From Bacteroidota bacterium (GTDB lineage: Bacteria; Bacteroidota; Ignavibacteria; Kapaibacteriales; HRBIN21), in the NCBI GenBank assembly GCA_030550275.1, contig JAUQPR010000001.1:62001-126000 (forward strand): DNA of 64,000 nucleotides, written 5' to 3'. Both the position numbers and the translations under genes were made by a program. Positions 27,123 through 34,310 of this stretch are shown here, in pieces. A model generated the notes under the pieces. The model saw only the letters and a list, made by a program, of their open reading frames with translations. It was not told the origin of the DNA and ran no database searches. The stretch's first letter is position 1. Each line of letters begins with the position of its first letter.

Positions 27123-28402
27123 TCCCCTGCAGCCAGCGACAGCTGCACCAGTTCCACTCGCCGCTTGGACGTTTTCAGTACCTGGCACGTGTAGGCTCCC
27201 AATTGGCAGCAGGCACCCTCCCGGGGAATCTCACCGAAGGTTGCCACCACCAGCCCGCCCACCGTTCCCCACTCCGGCTGCTCCGGCAGCGGCACCGGCA
27301 GGTAGCTATTCACCAGCGAAAGTGCTGCCGTCGCCCGCACCAGGAAGCTGTTCTCCCCGAGCCGCTCCACCGGGGGCTCCTCCTCGTCGTACTCGTCCTG
27401 AATCTCCCCGACGAGCTCCTCCAGGATGTCTTCGAGCGTGAGCAACCCCGCCGTGCCGCCGAACTCATCGACCACGATGACCATGTGCACGCGCTGCCGC
27501 TGCATCAGGCGCAGGACCTGCTCCACTGGGTCCTGCTCGCGCACGAACGACGCCGGGCGCAAGATATCGTCCAAGATGAGTAGCTCCCGATGCCAGAGCA
27601 AGCGCAAGACGTCCTTGGCGTAGACGATGCCGACGATGTTGTCCAGCGTGCCGTCGTAGACGGGCATTCGGGAGTAGCCCTCCTGCAGGAACAGCTCCAC
27701 AAGCTGCTGCGTGCTTGCCGAACGTTCGACCGCCACAATCTCGGTGCGCGGCACCATAATCTGGTGAACCCGCAACTGCGGGAAGCGCAGCACGTTCTCC
27801 AGAAGCTGCCGTTGCTGCGCCTCCAGAGTCGTCTGCTCCCGCAGCAGAACGCGCAGCTCCTCGGCGCTGTGGAGCTCCACCCCGGGCATTGGGCGCAACC
27901 CCAGGAGCCGTAGCACCCGCCACGCCAGCCAGTTGAGCGCCCGAATTAGCGGACCGAAGACCAATGCAAAGCCCTGCAGCGGGATTGCCACCCCCAGGCT
28001 CACTGCCCTGGGATGCTGGATTGCCAAGGATTTCGGGGCAAGCTCCCCCAGTACGATATGGAGCACGGTGATGAGCAGAAACGCCGTCGGCAACGCAATC
28101 TGATGCGCCGTCTGCGTGCTCAATGGCAGCCCCAGGGCAAGGAAGAGCCCCATGAGCAGGCGCGCAACCACTGGCTCCCCAATCCACCCCAACCCCAAGC
28201 TGGCGAAGGTGATGCCCAACTGCGTTGCCGAGAGGTACTCATCCAGATGCTGGCGCATCCGGCGCACCAGCCGCACCGCCCAGCGCCGCTGCGGAAGCAG
28301 CTCCAACTGCGCATCGCGGAGCCGGACGAGCGCAAACTCTGCTGCCACGAAGAAGGCGTTGAGCAGCACCAGGAGGGCTGTCAACAGAATCTGCCCAAGC
28401 AT
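27089..28402 (-). CDS. CNNM/CorC-type membrane protein (DUF21-CBS-CorC_HlyC)
   Basis: The 437-residue product has a DUF21 membrane domain with about four helices (residues 1-190; ATQLGITFASLGLGWIG, VLGELAPKSLAI). A CBS pair (about 205-330; VPRTEIVAVE, SRMPVYDGTLDNIVGIVYAKD, VDEFGGTAGLLTLEDILEE) follows, and then a C-terminal CorC/HlyC domain (about 345-425). Such proteins are linked to Mg2+ or Co2+ efflux and are often mislabelled hemolysins. The ATG at 28402 overlaps the recO stop by one base (TGATG). The 3' end overlaps the M16 gene by 34 bases, so the genes are co-transcribed. Confidence 0.92.
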   Translation of the reverse strand: MLGQILLTALLVLLNAFFVAAEFALVRLRDAQLELLPQRRWAVRLVRRMRQHLDEYLSATQLGITFASLGLGWIGEPVVARLLMGLFLALGLPLSTQTAHQIALPTAFLLITVLHIVLGELAPKSLAIQHPRAVSLGVAIPLQGFALVFGPLIRALNWLAWRVLRLLGLRPMPGVELHSAEELRVLLREQTTLEAQQRQLLENVLRFPQLRVHQIMVPRTEIVAVERSASTQQLVELFLQEGYSRMPVYDGTLDNIVGIVYAKDVLRLLWHRELLILDDILRPASFVREQDPVEQVLRLMQRQRVHMVIVVDEFGGTAGLLTLEDILEELVGEIQDEYDEEEPPVERLGENSFLVRATAALSLVNSYLPVPLPEQPEWGTVGGLVVATFGEIPREGACCQLGAYTCQVLKTSKRRVELVQLSLAAGECADVATPPTP

Positions 28403-29100
28403 CACCGAGCGGGCGCCGACTCCAGCGGCTCCCACAGTTGCACACTCCGGAAGGTAAGCGCTCTGCCCAGGTGGTGCCCGAGATAGGCAGCGAAGAATCC
28501 TGCAAGCCGCCGTGCCTGCCTCCACTCGATGGGGAGCTCTCTCCCGGCAGCAAGCTCGCCCAGGAGCGCAGCGTCCTCCTCTGCCAATACAATCCCGTGT
28601 GGCAGCGCTGCGTGTTGGGCATTGCCGCCGCGGACCATCTCCTCCACCGGCAGCGCAAACCCCAGCACCGCTGTCAAGCGCAGGAGAAAGCCGATGGCAA
28701 CGGCTTCCGGTCTGCTGTGCTCCTCCTCCAGCCGCTGCAGAGCCTGCAGAAGCAATCCAAACAGGGGTGGGTTCGATTCGCCAGGCTCCTGCGTCAAGAG
28801 CACCGCCTCCGCAACGAGCGAGGCAGCCGCCAGGCGCTCCACCGAGGAGCGCACGAGCTTGGGGAAGCTCACCAGCTCTGCCGTGCGCAGGAGGTACAGC
28901 TCCTTGCGTGGGGTGTAGTAGAAGCTCACACGGCTATGGCAGAAGAGCTCCAGCGCCGCTGCACGCTCCGAGCCCTGGCGCCGCGCACCCTTTGCCAGCA
29001 CCGAACACTTCCCGTAGAGCGCCGTGTACAGAGTGGCGATCAAGCTGGTTTCGCCAAAGCGCTGGGTGCGCAAGACCACGGCTGGCGTCTCTACGAGCAT
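28402..29100 (-). CDS. recO: DNA repair protein RecO
   Basis: Loads RecA with RecR onto SSB-coated DNA in the RecF pathway. The 232-residue product has the N-terminal OB-fold (VLRTQRFGETSLIATLYT, GKCSVLAKGARR) and the helical C-terminal domain. The zinc-binding cysteines seen in many RecO proteins are absent here, which is common. It lies 45 bases after the c-heme gene and is coupled to the CNNM gene. recF and recR are not in the window. The 45-base gap upstream has no TAnnTTTG, so it is probably read from further upstream. Confidence 0.93.
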   Translation of the reverse strand: MLVETPAVVLRTQRFGETSLIATLYTALYGKCSVLAKGARRQGSERAAALELFCHSRVSFYYTPRKELYLLRTAELVSFPKLVRSSVERLAAASLVAEAVLLTQEPGESNPPLFGLLLQALQRLEEEHSRPEAVAIGFLLRLTAVLGFALPVEEMVRGGNAQHAALPHGIVLAEEDAALLGELAAGRELPIEWRQARRLAGFFAAYLGHHLGRALTFRSVQLWEPLESAPAR

Positions 29101-29145
29101 CCTCTGTCGGGCTTGCGCGACTGTGGAATTGCTCGGCCAACGGCT

Positions 29146-29748
29146 TCACTCATCGGCGCGGGCTCGAACGCTGAGTGCTCCCCGCACATCGCCCAGCCGG
29201 AAGTTCCGTGCCCGGTCCTCGGGATAGCGCTCCTGCAACAGTTGCGCCACCGCCGGAGGGATCTCCTCGGCAGTGCCATGGCACATCAGGCAGATGGGGT
29301 TGCCCAGCACAATCGGCTTGAGCACATGGACGTAGCCATCGTAGCGCAGCACCACGACCGTATCCAGCGTGCGCCCCTCCTGCTTCCACTGCTGGAAGCG
29401 CTCAATCCAGTACGCCTCGAGCGAATCGGCTCGGTTGCGCGGATTGCGCCACCGCAGAGCGGCTCGGCGCAGCTCGATGCCGTACTGACGAGCGTACGCT
29501 TCGGTGAAGCGCTGTGCCGTATCGGCACAGATGCGCACGGCAGCGTCCGGACCCGACTGCAGCGATTGCAGCAACAGCCCCTGCAGCCGCTGGAGGAACC
29601 CATTGCCGAGCACCAGGAGCGAATCCGCCGAATACCGCACCCGTGCCCGCTGTGCGTGCTGCTGCCACCAGAGCATCCCCAGCACAACCGCCATGAGCGC
29701 CAAAAGGAGCAGCCCCAATTGGAGACTCCGTTCACCGCTGCGTGGCAT
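29146..29748 (-). CDS. Membrane-anchored c-type heme protein (DUF3365 / Tll0287-like)
   Basis: The 200-residue product has an N-terminal transmembrane helix (about 9-28) and a periplasmic alpha/beta domain. A single heme-c motif CLMCH is at residues 153-157, followed by GTAEEIPPAV. The arrangement (ALRWRNPRNRADSLEAYW, then the heme site) matches DUF3365, a heme-binding PAS-like domain found in sensors and in stand-alone periplasmic proteins such as Tll0287. It may sense redox or gases, or carry electrons. It lies 3 bases after the DCC gene and before recO. No kinase or cyclase domain is attached. Confidence 0.85.
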   Translation of the reverse strand: MPRSGERSLQLGLLLLALMAVVLGMLWWQQHAQRARVRYSADSLLVLGNGFLQRLQGLLLQSLQSGPDAAVRICADTAQRFTEAYARQYGIELRRAALRWRNPRNRADSLEAYWIERFQQWKQEGRTLDTVVVLRYDGYVHVLKPIVLGNPICLMCHGTAEEIPPAVAQLLQERYPEDRARNFRLGDVRGALSVRARADE

Positions 29749-29751
29749 TGT

Positions 29752-30078
29752 TCAGATCCGGCATCGTTCTCCCTGCCAGCAGTAGCGAGTTCGGGCAACC
29801 ACGCGGTAGCCCAATCGCCGCAAGGGGCGCGGCACCCAGCGCAGGAGTCGCGCGCCCCAACGCCATATCCCTCCCAATTGCTGCAGCACCTCCAGCACTG
29901 CGGCTTCGCCGGAAAGGGTCCGTCCGGCGATGCTGAGCCGGACTGCATCCGCGTCCGGCGGCAACGGGAGAAGGTGCAGCTCCACTGCACGATGCTGTGC
30001 CCGACGCTGCAGCCACTGCCCGAAGCGCCGGCAGAGCGCACACTGTTCGTCTACCCAGAGCCGGAGTTCTGCAGCCAT
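29752..30078 (-). CDS. DCC-family thiol-disulfide oxidoreductase-like protein (DUF393)
   Basis: The 108-residue product starts MAAELRLWVDEQCALCRRFG, with the family CxxC (Cys13, Cys16) in DEQCALC, the variant of the usual DGxCxxC. A typical ending for the family (LLRWVPRPLRRLGYRVVA, then ARTRYCW) follows. Members have a thioredoxin-like fold, and their partners are mostly unknown. The ATG at 30078-30076 gives this length. The frame extends back to 30453, but that part lies in the amidohydrolase gene. It overlaps the amidohydrolase stop by 28 bases and is followed by the c-heme gene 3 bases on. Confidence 0.85.
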   Translation of the reverse strand: MAAELRLWVDEQCALCRRFGQWLQRRAQHRAVELHLLPLPPDADAVRLSIAGRTLSGEAAVLEVLQQLGGIWRWGARLLRWVPRPLRRLGYRVVARTRYCWQGERCRI

Positions 30079-31244
30079 TCCAGTGCAGTCCACGCAACCG
30101 CTGCAAGGAGTGCTGCCCCTATGGGCAAGGCGTCCTCGCTCGGAGCGAAGGACGGATGATGCAATCCCGGCATTGTCGGCAGCTCCGGTGGGCGCACCCC
30201 AAGCATCCAAAAGGCTGCGGGGAAGCGCTGGCTGTAGTAGGCAAAATCCTCCGCCCACATCACCGGGGCAAAGGGGAGGACGCTGTGTTTGCCGAGCAGG
30301 GATTGCGCCACACTGCGCACCAACGCCGTCGGCTGAGCATGGTTGACCAGCGGCGGGTAGCCGGAGCGCACCTCCAGTTCGGCTTCCACCCCGTGGAGCT
30401 GCGCAATTGCCCGTGTTGCCTGCTGGATCTGCTCCAGCGCCCACTGGCGCCACTCCTGCGCGAAGCTGCGCAGGGTTCCCTTGAGCTCAACCCGTGCCGG
30501 GATGATGTTCGTAGCCTCCCCACCGTGGATGGCGGTCACCGAGAGCACTGCCGGCTGGAGCGGGTCGCGGCGCCGGCTCACCAGTGTCTGCAGGTGCATG
30601 ACGAGCTCGGCTGCCGCAACGATGGGATCCCCACTGCGATGCGGCTGCGCAGCATGCCCCCCGGCAGCCCGAAGGTGCCAGTAGAGCTCGTCGGTAGAGG
30701 CAAAGATCGTACCGTCGGCGAGCGCGACCGTGCCGACCGGAGCCTCTGGGTAGACATGCTGCCCGAAGACCATCTGCGGCAGCATCGGCGCAAGAGCATT
30801 CTGCTGAAGTATTTGCACAGCCCCGCCGGGGAGCTGCTCCTCGCCCGGCTGGAAGATGAGCAGCACGGTGCCGGGAAGCCGCTCCTGATGCGCCTTGAGA
30901 AGCGCTGCTGCCCCCAGGAGCATCGCCGTGTGCATATCGTGCCCGCAGGCGTGCATTATGCCCTCGTGGACGGAGGCAAAGGGTAAGCCGGTCTGCTCCT
31001 GGATCGGCAGGGCATCGATATCGCAGCGCAGCGCCACACACGGCGGCATCTCCCCAATGGTGGCAATTGTGCCCGTTTCAAGCACCGTGCGGAAGGGGAT
31101 CTCCAGCTCCCGCAGCACCGAGCGGATGTACTCCGCCGTGCGGTACTCCTGAAAGGAGAGCTCCGGATGCTGGTGCAGCAAGCGCCGATGTGCCACAAGG
31201 GAGGCACTCTGCTGGCGCGCAAGCTGGAGCCAATCCGGCTGCAT
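30051..31244 (-). CDS. M20D amidohydrolase, candidate N-acetyl-diaminopimelate deacetylase
   Basis: The 397-residue product is a two-metal amidohydrolase of the AbgB/HipO/IAA-hydrolase group. It shows RRLLHQHPELSFQE, DIDALP, the metal-binding HACGHDMH (residues 98-105, Cys100 and His102), FQPGEEQLPGG and the C-terminal HHPSFAPSE. A dimerisation domain with GGEATNIIPARVELKGT is present. Family members deacylate N-acyl amino acids, and one well-known activity is N-acetyl-LL-diaminopimelate deacetylase. Its ATG overlaps the dapF stop by one base (TGATG), which makes that role plausible. The general alternative is a broad N-acyl-amino-acid or hippurate hydrolase. The frame back to 31451 lies in dapF and is not used. 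Confidence 0.88.
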   Translation of the reverse strand: MQPDWLQLARQQSASLVAHRRLLHQHPELSFQEYRTAEYIRSVLRELEIPFRTVLETGTIATIGEMPPCVALRCDIDALPIQEQTGLPFASVHEGIMHACGHDMHTAMLLGAAALLKAHQERLPGTVLLIFQPGEEQLPGGAVQILQQNALAPMLPQMVFGQHVYPEAPVGTVALADGTIFASTDELYWHLRAAGGHAAQPHRSGDPIVAAAELVMHLQTLVSRRRDPLQPAVLSVTAIHGGEATNIIPARVELKGTLRSFAQEWRQWALEQIQQATRAIAQLHGVEAELEVRSGYPPLVNHAQPTALVRSVAQSLLGKHSVLPFAPVMWAEDFAYYSQRFPAAFWMLGVRPPELPTMPGLHHPSFAPSEDALPIGAALLAAVAWTALEWLQNSGSG

Positions 31245-32086
31245 CAGCCCAGGTCCTCCAGCGTGACCTCCAACGTGTCCTCCCCTACCCACTCCACCTC
31301 CCCCTCCAGGTACAGCGCCTGCAGGTGTGGGAACTCCCCCTCCCAATCCACTACGAGCAGGCTGCGGCTGGTGGGCAGGATCTCCACGGGTGGTCGGACG
31401 CGGTACCGCTGCATTGCCACCAACGCCAGGGCAATTGCAGCAGTGCCGCACGAGCCCGTCTCCTCCTCAACTCCGCGTTCGTAGGTCCGTATCGCAAAGC
31501 TGCTCTCCTGCGTGCGCACGTAGAGGCTGACGTTGACCCCTGCGGGGGCGAACTCCTTGGCGTAGCGCACCTGGCGTGCCAGCGGCTCCAGGGCAAAGCG
31601 CTCAAGTTGCTGCAGCGTCGCCGGCTGCCCGATATCCTCCAGTGCAATGAGGGCGTGCGGGGCACCGACGTCCACGCTCCACAGGTGCAGCCGCTGGTCT
31701 GGAAGCTCAATCATCCGCTCCTCGGGAGGACGCGCCGGGGGCGCCATCCGCAGGCGAATTCCCCGCTCACTCGGCGTTGCTTCCACCTCCTGCCCTGCCA
31801 GCACCAAGCGCACTGGGGGCACCACGCCCTGCTGCCGAAGCACCACCGCGGCAGCGCATCGGGCGCCGTTGCCGCAGAACATCCCCGTAGAGCCGTCGGG
31901 GTTGAAGTAGAGCACCGACACCGGCTGCCCAGGTTGGACCGCTCCGATCACCAGCAGCCCATCGGTCCACGGGCACAGTTGCGGCGCCAGTGCTCTCCAG
32001 AACTCCGGCGGATACCGCCGCTCGCGCGACTGCACCACCGTGAAGGCATTCCCCGCGCCCGAAAGGTAGCTCACGCGCATCCGCAT
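31244..32086 (-). CDS. dapF: Diaminopimelate epimerase
   Basis: Interconverts LL- and meso-diaminopimelate, giving the peptidoglycan cross-linker and the lysine precursor. The 280-residue product has both halves of the DapF fold. The catalytic cysteine pair is Cys71 in FCGNGARC and Cys213 in TGSCGTAA. The usual ADGS before the first cysteine is NPDGS. The N-terminal motif SGAGNAFTVV is typical. Two ATG codons (32086 and 32080) are possible starts. It lies 4 bases after the inositol monophosphatase-like gene and overlaps the amidohydrolase by one base. Confidence 0.95.
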   Translation of the reverse strand: MRMRVSYLSGAGNAFTVVQSRERRYPPEFWRALAPQLCPWTDGLLVIGAVQPGQPVSVLYFNPDGSTGMFCGNGARCAAAVVLRQQGVVPPVRLVLAGQEVEATPSERGIRLRMAPPARPPEERMIELPDQRLHLWSVDVGAPHALIALEDIGQPATLQQLERFALEPLARQVRYAKEFAPAGVNVSLYVRTQESSFAIRTYERGVEEETGSCGTAAIALALVAMQRYRVRPPVEILPTSRSLLVVDWEGEFPHLQALYLEGEVEWVGEDTLEVTLEDLG

Positions 32087-32090
32087 CGCT

Positions 32091-32891
32091 TCACTCCTGC
32101 AGCACCCGCTGCATCTGCGTATGGATCCGCCCGTTGCTTGCCAAGATGTTCGAGCGTGGCTCCAAACGATGAGGCGAACCGTCGTAGTGTGTGACCATGC
32201 CTCCGGCTTCGAGTACCAGCAGAATCCCGGCGGCGACATCCCAGGGATTGAGCGCAATCTCCCAAAAGCCATCGAAGCGCCCCGCTGCCACGTACGCCAG
32301 ATCCAGGGCTGCCGAACCAAGGCGGCGAACCGGCAACCCTCGCTGGAGGAAGCGCACGAAGTGCTCGATGCAATTGCCCGGGTTCTCCGCAACGTTGTAC
32401 GGGAAGCCCGTCACCAGCACCGCTTCGTCCAACTCCCCAACGCTGGAGACGCGCAGCCGATGCCCATTGAGCCACGCTCCAGCACCCCGCAGCGCCGTGA
32501 AGAGCTCGCCCAGCATCGGCTGGTAGATCACCCCACACTGCAGCTCCCCCTCGAGCACCGCTGCAATGCTCACACAGAAGACCGGAATGCCGTGGGCAAA
32601 GTTCACCGTCCCATCCAGGGGGTCCACTACCCAGCAGAGGTTCTGCTGACGTCCTTCGAGCTGCCCGCTCTCCTCGGCGAGGAAGCTGGAATCGGGAAAG
32701 CGCCGGCGAATGGTCTCGACGATGAGCGCTTCGCTCTGCCGGTCGTATTCGGTGACCAGATTGTGGCGCCCCTCTTTGCGTTCGATGACCACAGCGCGAC
32801 CGAACCCCGTGCGGAGCAAGGCTCCCGCGCGCAGCGCCGCCTCCACGGCGCAGGCAAGGAGCTCTTCGGCATGCACCTGCCCTACCGCCAT
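32091..32891 (-). CDS. Inositol-monophosphatase-family phosphatase
   Basis: The 266-residue, Mg2+/Li+-type phosphatase has the metal ligands in LAEESG (Glu73-Glu74), VDPLDGTVNF (Asp90, Asp93) and NPWDVAAG. It could act on inositol phosphates, histidinol phosphate or PAP (CysQ-like), and sequence alone does not decide. The ATG at 32891 follows AGGTG-like purines and lies 8 bases inside the MFS gene end, so the two are coupled. Longer frames upstream are inside that gene. It is followed by dapF. Confidence 0.9.
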   Translation of the reverse strand: MAVGQVHAEELLACAVEAALRAGALLRTGFGRAVVIERKEGRHNLVTEYDRQSEALIVETIRRRFPDSSFLAEESGQLEGRQQNLCWVVDPLDGTVNFAHGIPVFCVSIAAVLEGELQCGVIYQPMLGELFTALRGAGAWLNGHRLRVSSVGELDEAVLVTGFPYNVAENPGNCIEHFVRFLQRGLPVRRLGSAALDLAYVAAGRFDGFWEIALNPWDVAAGILLVLEAGGMVTHYDGSPHRLEPRSNILASNGRIHTQMQRVLQE

Positions 32892-34057
32892 TGCCCACAC
32901 CTCCGGAGAACCCCCGCCGCACACCCTGTCAACACGAGTGCGCACCCCAGCCCGACAACTCCAGGAGACAGCACCGGTTGCAGTGCCGCTGCCAACAGCG
33001 GTCCGAGCACAATTCCGCCTGAGTAGAACACGTAGAGCAACGCAAATGCAGAGCCGCGCAGCTCTGCCGGCGCCCATTCAAAGGTTTGCAGATGTAGTGC
33101 TGGGAACAGGGCGCCGAATCCAATCCCGTACAAGCCCAGGACGAGCGCGCTGGGCACTACCCCAACAACCCCCTCCAATGCTGCCAGAGCGCCCCCCACC
33201 AACGGCAGCCCGCCGAACATCCGTAGCTGCAAACGACCGTGCAGCAGCACCATAACCACTGCTGCCACCAGCGCCATCCATCCCAGTAGTACACCCGCCG
33301 TTGCGGTCGTACCACCCCATTCGCCGACCCGCAACGGGAACCGATACGCTAAGATCCCCGCACACAGGGTGAAGCCCAGCGTCAGCAGATACACCCCCAC
33401 CAGCGAGCGGACACGCAGCACCTGCCACGGACGCGGCAACGACGCCCCAGAGGAGCGCACGGTCTCGGGAACATAGCGCCAGGCAATCAGCGCCGCAACC
33501 GCCATGATGCCTCCCAGCCCCACAAAGCAGAGCGTTGCCCCGCCGATACGGTAGAGTGCCCCGCCGATTGGGGGAGCAACGATAGCAACCACCGCGATCG
33601 CTGCTCCGAGCCGTCCCATCATGCGCGCTCGCTCGATTCCGGCATACTCCCCCGCCGCGGCAAAGAGTGCTGGGATGAACAGTGCCCCGGTGAGCCCGTG
33701 CATGCTCCGGACGAGCAGCAGTGTCTCAACCCGCTCCGCAACGCCGTAGAGAGGCAACAGCACCGCTGCCCCCAGCAAGCTCCACAGCAGCGAGCCCCTG
33801 CGCCCTCCAAACCCATCCACAACGGCACCGCTGCCCACCTGCGCGACCATGCTCAGCAGGGAATACAGCCCAACGGTCAGTCCAATCGCCCACGGCTGCG
33901 CCCCCAGTTCGCGGGCATAGACCGGAAGGACGGGCAATAGAGCAAAGGTGTCGAAAAACCCCAGGAAGGCAATCGCCACAAATGCCCGCTGTCGCGTATC
34001 CACCGCAGTCCCTGCTCCCACGCTCCACAGAGGGCGACCTCGCCAGTCGCCTGCCAT
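32882..34057 (-). CDS. MFS transporter, start directly downstream of tRNA-Leu
   Basis: The 391-residue product has about twelve transmembrane helices. It shows an N-terminal FLGFFDTFALLPVLPVYARELG, a motif A-like GAVVDGFGGRRGSLLW and YGIGFGALFPALH near the end, typical of drug or sugar efflux MFS proteins. Substrate is unknown. The first ATG (34057-34055) is only 3 bases after the tRNA-Leu discriminator base, and no Shine-Dalgarno is visible there. GTG codons about 13 and 19 codons further on have purine-rich leaders and are alternatives. The longer frame to 34141 translates the tRNA itself and is false. It probably shares a transcript with the tRNAs. Confidence 0.78.
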   Translation of the reverse strand: MAGDWRGRPLWSVGAGTAVDTRQRAFVAIAFLGFFDTFALLPVLPVYARELGAQPWAIGLTVGLYSLLSMVAQVGSGAVVDGFGGRRGSLLWSLLGAAVLLPLYGVAERVETLLLVRSMHGLTGALFIPALFAAAGEYAGIERARMMGRLGAAIAVVAIVAPPIGGALYRIGGATLCFVGLGGIMAVAALIAWRYVPETVRSSGASLPRPWQVLRVRSLVGVYLLTLGFTLCAGILAYRFPLRVGEWGGTTATAGVLLGWMALVAAVVMVLLHGRLQLRMFGGLPLVGGALAALEGVVGVVPSALVLGLYGIGFGALFPALHLQTFEWAPAELRGSAFALLYVFYSGGIVLGPLLAAALQPVLSPGVVGLGCALVLTGCAAGVLRRCGQWR

Positions 34058-34060
34058 CGG

Positions 34061-34147
34061 TGCAGGAGGTGGGACTCGAACCCACACGGGGTGTGCAGCC
34101 CCGCCGGATTTTGAGTCCGGCGCGTCTACCAGTTCCGCCACTCCTGC
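34061..34147 (-). tRNA. tRNA-Leu (anticodon CAA)
   Basis: On the minus strand the gene has the acceptor pair GCAGGAG / CTCCTGC, a D-arm containing GTGGCGGAACTGGTAGACG, the anticodon loop CTCAAAA within stem CCGGA / TCCGG, a long class II variable arm GCGGGGCTGCACACCCCGT and T-loop GTTCGAGTC. The anticodon CAA reads UUG. The discriminator base is A. CCA is not encoded (the next bases are CCG). The gene is class II in shape, consistent with leucine. Confidence 0.95.
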
Positions 34148-34148
34148 G

Positions 34149-34223
34149 TGGGCAGAGGGAGAGTCGAACTCCCGACCTCTTGCTTGTAAGGCAAGCGCTC
34201 TGAACCACCTGAGCTATCTGCCC
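34149..34223 (-). tRNA. tRNA-Val (anticodon TAC)
   Basis: On the minus strand the acceptor stem is GGGCAGA / TCTGCCC with discriminator A. The D-arm is TAGCTCAGGTGGTTCAGAGC, the anticodon stem-loop is CTTGC-CTTACAA-GCAAG, and the T-arm is GGGAGTTCGACTCTCCC. Anticodon TAC reads GUA. CCA is not encoded. Its 3' end is one base from the 5' end of tRNA-Leu, so both must be cut from one precursor. Confidence 0.95.
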
Positions 34224-34230
34224 AGCGCTG

Positions 34231-34238
34231 CAAATTTA
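34231..34238 (-). promoter_or_regulatory. Bacteroidota-type -7 element (TAAATTTG) for the tRNA pair
   Basis: On the minus strand the site reads TAAATTTG then CAGCGCT, and ends 7 bases before the 5' end of tRNA-Val. That spacing puts transcription start almost on the tRNA itself, as expected for a tRNA promoter. It is the cleanest placed of the TAnnTTTG matches. Confidence 0.7.
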
Positions 34239-34310
34239 CGCCGTCTTCGCCACAAAGAAGCTGCTCCGTTCGTCCATCAGCCCGTGTAGGCTTTGCACAA
34301 CGGGCATGCC

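Noticed and set aside
34058-34141. N-terminal extension of the MFS gene reading MAELVDAPDSKSGG
   Set aside because: This peptide is the well-known false translation of a tRNA-Leu gene.
34287-34295. TA-GGC-TTTG as the icmF promoter
   Set aside because: It has three bases instead of two between the halves, and the leader to the ATG would be under 10 bases. The true icmF promoter is unresolved.
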